DNA of 64,000 nt from Flagellimonas profundi (GTDB lineage Bacteria > Bacteroidota > Bacteroidia > Flavobacteriales > Flavobacteriaceae), in assembly GCF_017313275.1 (NCBI RefSeq), contig NZ_JAFLNM010000001.1, positions 558,001 through 622,000 on the forward strand, read 5' to 3'. The position numbers and the translations under genes are program-made. Under the pieces are notes generated by a model. That model searched no databases and had not been told where the DNA came from. It worked only from the letters and a program-made list of their open reading frames with translations. This document shows, piece after piece, positions 20,074 to 29,380 of this stretch (position 1 is its first letter; every line of letters begins with the position of its first letter).

Positions 20074-23000
20074 ATGACACTACTTAATTTATTAAACTGT
20101 TTTATTTACAAGAAAAAGCAGGTGTTTGGTAAATTTTTACTGCTACTTGTACTTTTAATTTCCCCCTTCTCGTATAGCCAGTATGACAAGGTGGTGGTCA
20201 TTGGAGCCTCTATCATGGAGCAAGTATATGGACGTGATCTGGTCACTCCGAATGCAACACGAACCACCGAATGGCAAAATAATGGCGTAGCTGTGGATGT
20301 CTACGGTTATGGTTTTTCAGGTTATGATATTAACCAAATCATTCCCGAAGTACAAAATGCAATGAGCACCTTTACATCCAATACGCTCTTTATGATCCAT
20401 ATTGGAGGTAATGATGTGACTGCAACTAGGCCATATGCTACGGCAACACAGCCCCAGCTGGATGCTATCAGCCAGGCATATGATGATTTGTATGCGGCAA
20501 TTGACCCTGCTCGATTAAACGATGTGATTGTCATGCCCATAACTTTTAGGGAATATACTGGTGATGACGTATACAATAATCAAGAGCTGGGTAGTTTGCC
20601 TTATAACCAAAATATCTTGATTCCGAAAATATTGGCCAACACCCCGGCACAAATAAATTCGGATGGAAACCCAATTGTAGACTTGTATAATTTCAATAGG
20701 AATAATCCAGAAACCTATTCACTGGACAATATTCATCCAACAATTCCTGATGGGGAGATTTTACTTTCTGACTACATGAGCCAGGGGGCATCCTATTTTA
20801 TCAATAGTGAAGCTACGCCTCCAGACCCTATAGCACCGGCAGATGACAATGATGGAGACTTTATCGTGGACAGCCAAGATTTGGACGATGATAACGATGG
20901 CATATTGGATGTGGATGAGGCTGCCGATTGTGCTGTTGGAGGTTCCTCTTTGGTTTGGGGTAATCCCACATGGAGTGGAGGTGATCCAGATGATGATGTT
21001 TCCTCAACTGCTACCACGACCATTGATGGTACCGTGGTGACAGCGGATAATTCACAGACTGATTTTCCTCAACTTCAAAATTCTGCTTTTGCCACTGAGG
21101 GTACCGCTTTCAATGGCGTAGATGGTTTGCTTTTACAAGCACCTACAGCTCAATTTTTGGATAGTGTAAATATTTTGCGATACCGTGTTAGCTTTGATAG
21201 ACCGGTGACCGACGTGTCCTTCCGTATAGTGGATATCGATTTAAGGGAGTTGGCAGATGGAGATCCATATATTGGTCAAGTAAAAGTGACTATTTCAAAC
21301 CAAGGCCAAGTAATTACACCAACTGCTGGTACCGATTATACAGTTGGTTCTGCAGTTACGGATTTAGGAGGAGGCTTTTTTAGAGGTAATTCTTGGGTTA
21401 ATGGTACCCCTGATATAGGTGATGTAGTGTATAATTTGAATCAACCAGTAGACGATATTTTTATTGAGTTGGCGAACGTTGACCCAACAACAACAGCTGC
21501 TACTCCTGGGAATATGGCAATTCTTATTTCAGACATTTCCTGGTCCTGTGCAGTTGTTGATACCGATGGAGATACTATTCCAGACCATTTGGATAATGAC
21601 AGTGATGGTGATGGCTGTTTCGATGCCATTGAAGGTGATGGTGGTTTTACTTTAGCTGATGTTGATGGAGATGGTAGACTTGTTGGTGATGTAGATGCTA
21701 ATGGTATTCCAGTTAGCGCAGGTGCTGGTCAAGCCGATGTAAGCAGTACGGATAATACAGTAACCAGTGGTGCATGTGACGATGATGGTGATGGTCTAAC
21801 AAACGATGAAGAAACAGCCTTGAGTACAGATCCATTAAATCCCGATACCGATGGTGATGGGGTGGAAGATGGTCAGGAAGTAGCTGATACCAATGACCCA
21901 TTGAATCCATGTGACCCCGTTCAAGTTGCAGGATACACGGGCTACGACAGCGCCAATGCCATTTGGGCCGCTGCCGACTGTGATGGTGATGGCGTGACCA
22001 ACGGTGATGAGGTTACCAACGGCACCGATCCTTATAGTAATATCGATACAGATGGCGATGGTATCAATGACGATACCGAAATCAATAACGGAACCGATGA
22101 GAACGACCCATGTTCTCCGGCACAGGCTGCAGGATATACGGGTTACGACAGTGCCAATGCCATATGGGCCGCTGCCGACTGTGACGGTGATGGTGTGACC
22201 AACGGTGAGGAGTTCACCAATGGCACCGATCCTTACGCAGTTTCCGCTGACACCGATGGTGATGGTATCGATGATGACAACGAGATCAATAACGGAACCG
22301 ATGAAAACGACCCATGTTCTCCGGCACAGGTTGCAGGATACACGGGCTACGACAGTGCCAATACCATTTGGGCCGCTGCCGACTGTGACGGTGATGGTGT
22401 GACCAACGGTGAGGAGTTCACCAATGGCACCGATCCTTACGCAGTTTCCTCTGACACCGATGGTGATGGTATCGATGATGACAATGAGATCAATAACGGA
22501 ACCGATGAAAACGACCCATGTTCTCCAGCACAAGCTGCAGGATACACAGGTTACGACAGCGCCAATGCCATTTGGGCTGCTGCCGACTGTGATGGTGATG
22601 GCGTGACCAACGGTGAGGAGTTCACCAACGGCACAGACCCTTATGCAGTTTCCGCTGACACGGATGGCGATGGTATCGATGATGACAACGAGATCAATAA
22701 CGGAACCGATGAGAACGACCCATGTTCTCCGGCACAGGCCGCAGGATACACGGGCTACGACAGCGCCAATGCCATTTGGTCCGCTGCCGACTGTGACAAT
22801 GATGGCGTGACCAACGGTGATGAGTTCACTAATGGCACCGATCCTTACGCAGTTTCCGCTGACACGGATGGTGATGGTATCGATGATGACAACGAGATCA
22901 ATAACGGAACCGATGAGAACGACCCATGTTCTCCAGCACAAGCTGCAGGATACACAGGTTACGACAGCGCCAATGCCATATGGGCCGCTGCCGACTGTGA

Positions 23001-24459
23001 CGGTGATGGCGTGACCAACGGTGATGAGTTCACCAACGGCACAGACCCTTATGCAGTTTCCGCTGACACGGATGGCGATGGTATCGATGATGACAACGAG
23101 ATCAATAACGGAACCGATGAGAACGACCCATGTTCTCCAGCACAAGCTGCGGGATATACGGGTTACGACAGTGCCAATGCCATTTGGGCCGTTGCCGATT
23201 GTGACGGTGATGGTGTGACCAACGGTGATGAGTTCACCAATGGTACAGATCCCTATGCAGTTTCCGCAGACACCGATGGCGATGGTATCGATGATGACAA
23301 CGAGATCAATAACGGAACCGATGAGAACGACCCATGTTCTCCAGCACAAGCTGCGGGATATACGGGTTACGACAGTGCCAATGCCATTTGGGCCGCTGCC
23401 GACTGTGACGGTGATGGTGTGACCAACGGTGAGGAGTTCACCAACGGTACAGATCCCTATGCAGCTTCCGCTGACACCGATGGCGATGGTATCGATGATG
23501 ACAACGAGATCAATAACGGAACCGATGAGAACGACCCATGTTCTCCAGCACAAGCTGCAGGATACACGGGTTATGACAGTGCCAATGCCATTTGGGCCGC
23601 TGCCGATTGTGACGGTGATAGCGTGACCAACGGTGATGAGTTCACCAATGGTACAGACCCTTATCTAGCAAATATTGATTCTGATGGCGATGGAATAGAC
23701 GATGATGTTGAGATTACCAATGGTACCGACCCCAATGATCCATGTGACCCCGCTCAAAGTGTGGATTATACGGGGTATGATTCCAACAATACAGTTTGGT
23801 CATCGGCGGATTGTGATGGTGATGGCCTAACAAATGGTGAAGAACTCAGTTTGGGAACAGATGTGTATAATGCAGATACCGATGGGGATACTATCAGTGA
23901 TGGACAAGAAGTTACAGATGGTACTAATCCTTTTGAAGATTGTGACTCAGTTGGAGGAACACCGCTGCCAGATTCATTTTGTGATCGCGATAACGATGGC
24001 TTAACTGATGAAAACGAAGCCGAATTGGGAACTGATCCTGATAATGCCGATACAGATGGAGATACCATTGAAGATGGTCAAGAAGTAGCTGATGGCACGG
24101 ACCCACTAGATTCTTGTGATTCCAATGGGGGAACACCACCACAAGGAACCATTTGTGGTGTTGAAATCGGGAATTCGATTATTACACCGGATGGTGATGG
24201 GGTAAATGACAGATTTACACTAAACAATATCGAATTGTATCCTAATAATAGTGTGGAAATCTTCAATCGTTGGGGAGCTGCAGTTTTTAAAACTGAAGAC
24301 TATAACAATAACTCCAATGCTTTTGAAGGAATTGCAAATACTGGAACATCACTCAATAAAGGAAATGTGCTTCCTGCTGGAATTTACTTCTACATTATAA
24401 AATATGTAGACGAAGGAGTGTCCAAAAATGCATCCGGTTATTTATACATCAACCAATAA
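20074..24459 (+). CDS. Secreted SGNH-hydrolase/TSP3-repeat protein with type B T9SS C-terminal signal
   Basis: 1461 residues. A signal peptide is present (hydrophobic FGKFLLLLVLLISPFSYSQ, after a short basic stretch). Residues ~40-240 form an SGNH-type hydrolase domain: VVVIGASIMEQ (Ser block), IHIGGNDVT (GGND block) and DNIHPTIPDG (Asp-x-x-His block). After a beta-sandwich-like region (~285-490) come thrombospondin-3-type Ca-binding repeats (DxDGDGxxD), of which eight are near-identical 68-residue units with two Cys each (about 658-1201). The last ~95 residues, from SIITPDGDGVNDRF to GYLYINQ, are the gliding-motility-associated type B sorting domain used by the type IX secretion system. The gene 21 bases downstream encodes a PorP/SprF-like partner, as with SprB-SprF. 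Likely a surface-tethered esterase or adhesin on a rigid Ca-dependent stalk. The hydrolase substrate is unknown. Confidence 0.9.
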   Translation: MTLLNLLNCFIYKKKQVFGKFLLLLVLLISPFSYSQYDKVVVIGASIMEQVYGRDLVTPNATRTTEWQNNGVAVDVYGYGFSGYDINQIIPEVQNAMSTFTSNTLFMIHIGGNDVTATRPYATATQPQLDAISQAYDDLYAAIDPARLNDVIVMPITFREYTGDDVYNNQELGSLPYNQNILIPKILANTPAQINSDGNPIVDLYNFNRNNPETYSLDNIHPTIPDGEILLSDYMSQGASYFINSEATPPDPIAPADDNDGDFIVDSQDLDDDNDGILDVDEAADCAVGGSSLVWGNPTWSGGDPDDDVSSTATTTIDGTVVTADNSQTDFPQLQNSAFATEGTAFNGVDGLLLQAPTAQFLDSVNILRYRVSFDRPVTDVSFRIVDIDLRELADGDPYIGQVKVTISNQGQVITPTAGTDYTVGSAVTDLGGGFFRGNSWVNGTPDIGDVVYNLNQPVDDIFIELANVDPTTTAATPGNMAILISDISWSCAVVDTDGDTIPDHLDNDSDGDGCFDAIEGDGGFTLADVDGDGRLVGDVDANGIPVSAGAGQADVSSTDNTVTSGACDDDGDGLTNDEETALSTDPLNPDTDGDGVEDGQEVADTNDPLNPCDPVQVAGYTGYDSANAIWAAADCDGDGVTNGDEVTNGTDPYSNIDTDGDGINDDTEINNGTDENDPCSPAQAAGYTGYDSANAIWAAADCDGDGVTNGEEFTNGTDPYAVSADTDGDGIDDDNEINNGTDENDPCSPAQVAGYTGYDSANTIWAAADCDGDGVTNGEEFTNGTDPYAVSSDTDGDGIDDDNEINNGTDENDPCSPAQAAGYTGYDSANAIWAAADCDGDGVTNGEEFTNGTDPYAVSADTDGDGIDDDNEINNGTDENDPCSPAQAAGYTGYDSANAIWSAADCDNDGVTNGDEFTNGTDPYAVSADTDGDGIDDDNEINNGTDENDPCSPAQAAGYTGYDSANAIWAAADCDGDGVTNGDEFTNGTDPYAVSADTDGDGIDDDNEINNGTDENDPCSPAQAAGYTGYDSANAIWAVADCDGDGVTNGDEFTNGTDPYAVSADTDGDGIDDDNEINNGTDENDPCSPAQAAGYTGYDSANAIWAAADCDGDGVTNGEEFTNGTDPYAASADTDGDGIDDDNEINNGTDENDPCSPAQAAGYTGYDSANAIWAAADCDGDSVTNGDEFTNGTDPYLANIDSDGDGIDDDVEITNGTDPNDPCDPAQSVDYTGYDSNNTVWSSADCDGDGLTNGEELSLGTDVYNADTDGDTISDGQEVTDGTNPFEDCDSVGGTPLPDSFCDRDNDGLTDENEAELGTDPDNADTDGDTIEDGQEVADGTDPLDSCDSNGGTPPQGTICGVEIGNSIITPDGDGVNDRFTLNNIELYPNNSVEIFNRWGAAVFKTEDYNNNSNAFEGIANTGTSLNKGNVLPAGIYFYIIKYVDEGVSKNASGYLYINQ
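22045..23676 (+). repeat. eight tandem 204-bp in-frame repeats (68 aa each)
   Basis: Units start at 22045, 22249, 22453, 22657, 22861, 23065, 23269 and 23473, each exactly 204 bp, with only scattered differences (for example CDNDG in unit 4, IWAVADC in unit 6, DPYAASA in unit 7, CDGDSV in unit 8). Degenerate relatives flank the array at ~21844-22044 (201 bp) and ~23677-23874 (198 bp). Each unit holds two DxDGDG calcium loops and two Cys (DPCSPAQ and ADCDGDG). Confidence 0.97.
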
Positions 24460-24480
24460 GAAACTTAAGATATACTAAAA

Positions 24481-25416
24481 ATGAAGAATTATTTTATAAC
24501 AACATTAGTCGTTGCTTTGGGAATTACCACCATGGCCACTGCGCAACAAGACCCACAGTATACCCATTACATGTTGAATACTATAGTTATAAATCCTGCA
24601 TACGCAGGAGCAGGTAATGTTTTAAGTGTTGCTGCCTTGCACAGATCACAATGGATAGGTCTTGATGGTGCTCCGGAAACCCAAACGTTGAGTATTGAGA
24701 GTCCTTTAGGTGAAAGACTCGGTATTGGATTCTCCTTGGTTAATGATAATATTGGTGATGGAACGGTTCAGCAAACCTATATGGATTTAGCCTTTTCATA
24801 TACCATACCTGTTTCCCAATATGGAAGTTTGGCCTTTGGTCTAAATGTAGGGGGGGATTTCCTTAATGTGGATTTTTCTAAATTGGTGAATTATGGAGCC
24901 GAGACCAATTTACCCAATATAGATAATAAGTTCTCACCGAATGTTGGTTTAGGAGTTTATTTCCGTCAGGAAAAATTTTATGCAGGTCTTTCTGTGCCAA
25001 ATCTTTTGGAAACAGAACATTTTGACAACTCATCTACAGGAACCTCATATGTGGCAAAAGAAAGGATGAATTTTTATTTGCTTTCAGGTTATCAATTCGA
25101 CTTGAACCCGGACTTGGCATTAAAACCCGGTTTTATGGTTAAAGCCGTTAGCGGCGGATCTTTACAGGTTGATTTGACGACAAGCTTGACCTTTAATGAT
25201 AAATTTTCAGTTGGTGCGGCATATCGTTTGGACTCTGCTGTCAGTGCCTTGTTTAGTGTGAAATTGGCTGAAAAATTTCTTGTTGGCCTTGCTTACGATG
25301 TTGAAACATCTGAATTGGGCAGTACTGTGTTCAATGATGGTTCTTTTGAGGTTTTCCTAAGATTTGATTTTCTAAATAGACTCAATAGGAGGAACGTAAT
25401 GGGCAGGTTTTATTAG
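24481..25416 (+). CDS. PorP/SprF family type IX secretion membrane protein
   Basis: 311 residues with a signal peptide (MKNYFITTLVVALGITTMATAQ) followed by the family opening QDPQYTHYMLNTIVINPAYAGAG, then outer-membrane beta-barrel sequence ending FLRFDFLNRLNRRNVMGRFY. PorP/SprF-like proteins are encoded next to type B T9SS cargo and are needed to export or anchor that cargo (SprF for the SprB adhesin). The 21-base gap to the TSP3 gene fits a cargo-partner operon. A strong terminator follows at 25481, closing the core region before the polysaccharide locus. Confidence 0.93.
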   Translation: MKNYFITTLVVALGITTMATAQQDPQYTHYMLNTIVINPAYAGAGNVLSVAALHRSQWIGLDGAPETQTLSIESPLGERLGIGFSLVNDNIGDGTVQQTYMDLAFSYTIPVSQYGSLAFGLNVGGDFLNVDFSKLVNYGAETNLPNIDNKFSPNVGLGVYFRQEKFYAGLSVPNLLETEHFDNSSTGTSYVAKERMNFYLLSGYQFDLNPDLALKPGFMVKAVSGGSLQVDLTTSLTFNDKFSVGAAYRLDSAVSALFSVKLAEKFLVGLAYDVETSELGSTVFNDGSFEVFLRFDFLNRLNRRNVMGRFY

Positions 25417-25480
25417 ATAAATCAGCATTGACCGGTACGTTTATTTTCTTTTGGAAAAGTGTATAAACTTTTTTGATAAT

Positions 25481-25523
25481 ACCGTTCTGGAAAAGATTCC
25501 TTCTTCAGAACGGTTTTTTTTTA
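25481..25523 (+). terminator. intrinsic terminator after the PorP/SprF gene
   Basis: A perfect 9-bp stem ACCGTTCTG/CAGAACGGT (25481-25489 with 25506-25514) with a 16-base loop, followed by an unbroken T run to 25522. It ends the + strand unit and marks the edge of the AT-rich locus. Confidence 0.85.
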
Positions 25524-25704
25524 TTTCAAACTTAGTTATGGCATACCAAACTATGTGCGATATACTGACCAGATTAAATACTATAGGTGATAGCACTTTT
25601 ATTTTATAAATGAAAAGCGCTAAGATAACTGCACAATTAAAAAGTTATTGGTGTCTGTTGTTATGGCTTTTTGGTAAGTTTTTAAGGGGAAAATACCACC
25701 ACCA

Positions 25705-26670
25705 CTATTGACAGTCTTGAGACACCTCTCTAGACATCATATAATTGGAAATAACACTAGCGATCAATTCTCTTCCATGGTTGTTCCAATGATGGTCATA
25801 AATCAAGGTAACAGGTTTTTTGGAGCTTTCAAAAGTTGGGGCGAAATCCAGATATTTAATATTGTTTTCATCGCAATATTCCAAAAATGATTCACTGGTT
25901 TTTCTGGAGTCTAAAAGAATAGTGGTTTTACACTTATCAAAACCATATAGCGATACAAGGCTTTTGAAATTTTCCAAGTATTCTTTTTCTTTTCGTTCTG
26001 GAATTTCAATTTTATTGGTTTCGTAACCTTGCTCGGTATCCTGAAATGCTTTTCCTGTGATCAAATTCTTTATTGGATCCACGATTCCAATTTTTGAACC
26101 ATACGCCAAAAGTTTAATATTGTCCCTGATTTTGAACACAGTGGATCTTAGCATGGCTATTCTTTGTTTGTTGGGTTCGTAAACACCTCTGTTTAAATCA
26201 CTTTCATAATTCAGATAAATAATGATTTCATCAATAAGCTCAAATTGGTCTTGATAGGCGTTGATTAAATGCATTTGGTTAGCCAAATCATAACCGGCAT
26301 ACCCATATTCATATACTTCAACAGTATCCAATGCTATTTCTATTTTTTTACCAGTGGATTCATCGTAATCCTGATGAAAACCTTCTATAAAAGAATCTCC
26401 GATCAATGCTATTTCAAAATCTTCCTTTGTCGGTGTATACTCCCTGTATGAATTAAAGCCAGAACTGTTAATGTTGAATTCTGAAAAATTTTGGTTTCGG
26501 TTTCCGGTCACGGCATAACCATTGTGTCCGGGCACACGTTTTTCCACACCATACTCATCTATAAATCTTGGTGGGTCTTCGGTATATAAATGAAGTGCTC
26601 TTACCAATAGTTCAAGAGCGATCAGGATAAGAACCGTATAAAGGGCTGTTTTTATCAAGAACTTTTTCAT
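25705..26670 (-). CDS. Membrane-anchored SGNH/GDSL-type hydrolase-like protein, O-acetylation partner
   Basis: 321 residues with one N-terminal membrane helix (KTALYTVLILIALELLV) and a periplasmic domain. The Ser block is ALIGDSFIEGFH (about residues 89-100), and the Asp-x-His block is YDHHWNNHGREL near the C-terminus, as in AlgX/AlgJ-type acetyltransferases and related SGNH proteins. It starts 4 bases after the MBOAT gene ends, the usual pairing in which the MBOAT brings acetyl groups across the membrane and the SGNH protein transfers them to the polymer. Last gene of the minus-strand unit that begins at 31656. Acetyltransfer rather than esterase activity is inferred from context. Confidence 0.8.
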   Translation of the reverse strand: MKKFLIKTALYTVLILIALELLVRALHLYTEDPPRFIDEYGVEKRVPGHNGYAVTGNRNQNFSEFNINSSGFNSYREYTPTKEDFEIALIGDSFIEGFHQDYDESTGKKIEIALDTVEVYEYGYAGYDLANQMHLINAYQDQFELIDEIIIYLNYESDLNRGVYEPNKQRIAMLRSTVFKIRDNIKLLAYGSKIGIVDPIKNLITGKAFQDTEQGYETNKIEIPERKEKEYLENFKSLVSLYGFDKCKTTILLDSRKTSESFLEYCDENNIKYLDFAPTFESSKKPVTLIYDHHWNNHGRELIASVISNYMMSREVSQDCQ

Positions 26671-26674
26671 AGCA

Positions 26675-28129
26675 CTAGAATTGGAAATAAATAAATGAAC
26701 GGTTTACCCCATCATCGTAGAATAACAACATGGCCAGGACAACTACCGTGTATAGGAAAAACCTAACGATTTTCGATTTGAATTTAAAGGGTTCTCGCTC
26801 GTGTCTTCTTATCAAATATTCGTAAATAATAAACAATGCCAATAAAATATAAAAATCGAGCATTCTATATCCCATCGGGTGTACATAAGCCTCATAGGTA
26901 AAGTTAGAGGCAATCTGATTGATATATTGGAACGAGTCTGTGAGAGATGGGGACCTGAAGAAAATCCGGGAAAAGGTGACCAGCACAAAGGTTAAAAGCA
27001 CCTGTAAGATTTCGACAGGAGTGGGGAGAAGGGTTTTTTCACCTACCACGTTATCCGCATACATTCTATTACGCCCCATTAAAAATACGGGAATATAGAA
27101 TAATGCGTGTAAACCGCCCCAAAAAATAAAAGTCCAGTTGGCACCATGCCAAAACCCACTTACTAAAAATATAACCGCGATATTTCTGACTGCCCTGAGC
27201 TGACTAACCCGGGAACCGCCCATGGGAATATATAAATAGTGTCTAAACCAGGTAGATAGGGATATATGCCATCTTTGCCAATATTCTGCTACATTCCTGG
27301 AAAAGTTCGGAAACTTAAAATTGGACATGAGCTCAACACCGAAAAGTTTTGCCGTACCAATAGCTATGTCGGAGTAACCGCTGAAATCCCCATATACTTG
27401 GAAACTAAATAAACAAACACCAAGTATTAGCGTTGAGGCCGGATAGGTGTGGTAATTAGCGAAAATATCATCAACAATGGGCGCCAGTGCATCAGCTATA
27501 ACCAACTTTTTAAAGAAACCCCATAAAATGAGCTTTAAACCGCTCGAAGCTTGATCGTAGCTAAAGGTTCGTTTATTGGTGATCTGGGACAATAGGTTGG
27601 AAGCCCTTTCAATAGGCCCTGCGACCAATTGCGGAAAAAATGAAACAAAGGCCGTAAAGGCAATAAAATTTTGGGTAGGTTTTAACTTTTTATAGTAAAT
27701 GTCAAAAGAATAGGACATCGTCTGAAAAGTATAAAAGGAAATACCTACTGGAAGAATAATCCTCAAGGTCCAAGTACTTTTAATATCATAACCAAAAGCA
27801 TGGAACATATCTATAAAGGAGTCAACAAAGAAGTTACTGTACTTGAAAAAGCCCAGCATTCCTATATTAAAGGCCATACTTACCCAAAGCCAGTATCTTG
27901 CTTTTTTCTTTTCATCAAGATGTTGGTAAATTTTTTGGCCAACAAAAAAGTCGACCAACGTGCTAAGAAATATCAAGAGCAAAAAACGCCAGTCCCACCA
28001 ACCATAAAAAAGGTAGCTCGCAAAAATTATAAAAACGTTCTGAATCTTGGTATTGTTTTTAAAAACAAACCAATAAAGCAGAAAAACAATAGGAAGAAAT
28101 ATTAGAAATTCAATAGAATTGAACAACAT
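26675..28129 (-). CDS. MBOAT family O-acyltransferase (AlgI/DltB-like)
   Basis: 484 residues with about ten membrane helices. It has the AlgI-type opening MLFNSIEFLIFLPIVFLLYW, the conserved LPVGISFYTFQTMSY and QLVAGPIERAS segments, the catalytic His in VSGFWHGANWTF (about residue 330), and the typical C-terminus FIYFQF. Such proteins pass acetyl groups through the inner membrane for O-acetylation of exported polysaccharide. It is spaced 4 bases from both neighbours, the FemAB-like gene and the SGNH gene. A second MBOAT-SGNH pair is at 47.6-49.9 kb. Confidence 0.93.
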   Translation of the reverse strand: MLFNSIEFLIFLPIVFLLYWFVFKNNTKIQNVFIIFASYLFYGWWDWRFLLLIFLSTLVDFFVGQKIYQHLDEKKKARYWLWVSMAFNIGMLGFFKYSNFFVDSFIDMFHAFGYDIKSTWTLRIILPVGISFYTFQTMSYSFDIYYKKLKPTQNFIAFTAFVSFFPQLVAGPIERASNLLSQITNKRTFSYDQASSGLKLILWGFFKKLVIADALAPIVDDIFANYHTYPASTLILGVCLFSFQVYGDFSGYSDIAIGTAKLFGVELMSNFKFPNFSRNVAEYWQRWHISLSTWFRHYLYIPMGGSRVSQLRAVRNIAVIFLVSGFWHGANWTFIFWGGLHALFYIPVFLMGRNRMYADNVVGEKTLLPTPVEILQVLLTFVLVTFSRIFFRSPSLTDSFQYINQIASNFTYEAYVHPMGYRMLDFYILLALFIIYEYLIRRHEREPFKFKSKIVRFFLYTVVVLAMLLFYDDGVNRSFIYFQF

Positions 28130-28133
28130 GGGG

Positions 28134-29324
28134 TCAATCGTTTGGTGTATAAACTATTTTCTTGGTCATTTTATTTCCCGTTATGATGTAGTTTTTTTCA
28201 TCATCCATGGAGTAAACGGAAATATTGGACAGTTTGGTTTGGCTTAAAAAAAGAAAATCGTAGATAATAGACCTCGGTATTTCACTATCCGATAGTGGTA
28301 TAGGGGGCTTATTTTTATAGTCATTATGCTCAAATTTTACATCTACAAGGGCATATTGCGATTCAATATCCTGATATTTTTTGTTTGAGAAGAAGCTTTT
28401 GAATCTCCGATAATAAATATTTACATTTTTGGAAATAAGGTAGGCCATAATCTCGGTTTTATAACCGTAAAACATAACTTGTAAATTCGCTATTGGCGAA
28501 CCTTTGGGAAAGATAAACTCGTGCCTGAAATTATAAATATTGTTGCTCCACCATTTTTTATAAGCCAGATCTCCCCACCCCATTTCAAAAAGCTCATAGC
28601 CATTTTCCAGGCACCATTCCAAACGTTTGTATATACCTATTTGGCCTAAACTAAATTTTGAGTAATCAATATTATAGGATGTAACGTACCCAAAGAGGAT
28701 TTTGTCATAATGATAGTTCAATGAGATACTTACGGGCTCTGTATCGTTATAACCTACAAAAAGAGAGGCTTTTCGGTTATTGATCAGGTCAAAGGATGTG
28801 CTGTGGATTTTATCCCATAATGCTATACTTTCACTGGTTTCGCCCCGCTGCTCAAATCTTTTGAGTATCATGCTTTTTAAGGTGTCCATCAAAAAACTAT
28901 AGTGCTCCATCGAAATTTCGCCATGATACATTTTGTATTTCATGTCAAAACAAGAGTCCAATCTTTTAAGTGACCTTGACAATGATTTACGCTGACTTCG
29001 CCTTAAGGACGGAAGAAAGTCTTTCATTGTTGAACATTCTCCCAACCAAACCGAATAACCTTTCACGGATTTGAATGAACGGACCCTAAAATCTACAGCA
29101 TTACTCGGAGTGAGTCGAACATATTCGGGTATATAGCTTACAGAATAAATATGTTTTTTAGAAAGAGGAAAAGAAGGCTTTTGATTTGAAGTTGTTTTTA
29201 GGGGGATACTCCCTTTGGTTTGGTTAACATTATAAACAGCATCTGTATATAGTGTAGAGAGCATATCATCCTGTTTATGGATGTCCAGAAGGAAAGTGGT
29301 GTTTTCTTTTTTATGAATGATCAT
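28134..29324 (-). CDS. FemAB/GNAT-fold acyltransferase-like protein, paralog 3
   Basis: 396 residues, soluble. The middle part (about 120-330) contains QRKSLSRSLKRLDSCFDMKY, a helix ending FEQRGET, RKASLFVGYNDTEPVSISLNY and FSLGQIGIYKRLEWCLENG..FEMGWGDLAYKKWWSN, the pattern of Acetyltransf_6/FemAB-like proteins found in exopolysaccharide loci. It is clearly related to the product of 29381-30622 (shared CFD.., GEIS.E.Y, KRFE.., ..PISI/VSISL.Y, D..KF.LG.I, and K.RWSN-type ends), so the pair arose by old tandem duplication. The substrate, an N-acyl or aminoacyl group on a sugar, is unknown. It lies 4 bases ahead of the MBOAT gene and 56 after the previous gene. Confidence 0.75.
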   Translation of the reverse strand: MIIHKKENTTFLLDIHKQDDMLSTLYTDAVYNVNQTKGSIPLKTTSNQKPSFPLSKKHIYSVSYIPEYVRLTPSNAVDFRVRSFKSVKGYSVWLGECSTMKDFLPSLRRSQRKSLSRSLKRLDSCFDMKYKMYHGEISMEHYSFLMDTLKSMILKRFEQRGETSESIALWDKIHSTSFDLINNRKASLFVGYNDTEPVSISLNYHYDKILFGYVTSYNIDYSKFSLGQIGIYKRLEWCLENGYELFEMGWGDLAYKKWWSNNIYNFRHEFIFPKGSPIANLQVMFYGYKTEIMAYLISKNVNIYYRRFKSFFSNKKYQDIESQYALVDVKFEHNDYKNKPPIPLSDSEIPRSIIYDFLFLSQTKLSNISVYSMDDEKNYIITGNKMTKKIVYTPND

Positions 29325-29380
29325 GCTGTCTTAGGTTGAAATTTACATAAATATATATACCAAAAATTGGAACAAAAACG

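Noticed and set aside
21835-23553. 572-codon open frame on the minus strand opposite the TSP3 repeats
   Set aside because: It exists because the + strand repeat is 204 bp (a multiple of three) and lacks stops in that antisense frame, so the openness is copied with each unit. The translation is a low-complexity Val/Ile/Gly/Thr string with no domain, and the + strand gene is clearly real.
22045-23676. Regularly spaced repeats as a possible CRISPR array
   Set aside because: The 204-bp units are contiguous, in frame and coding, with no short repeat/unique spacer pattern.
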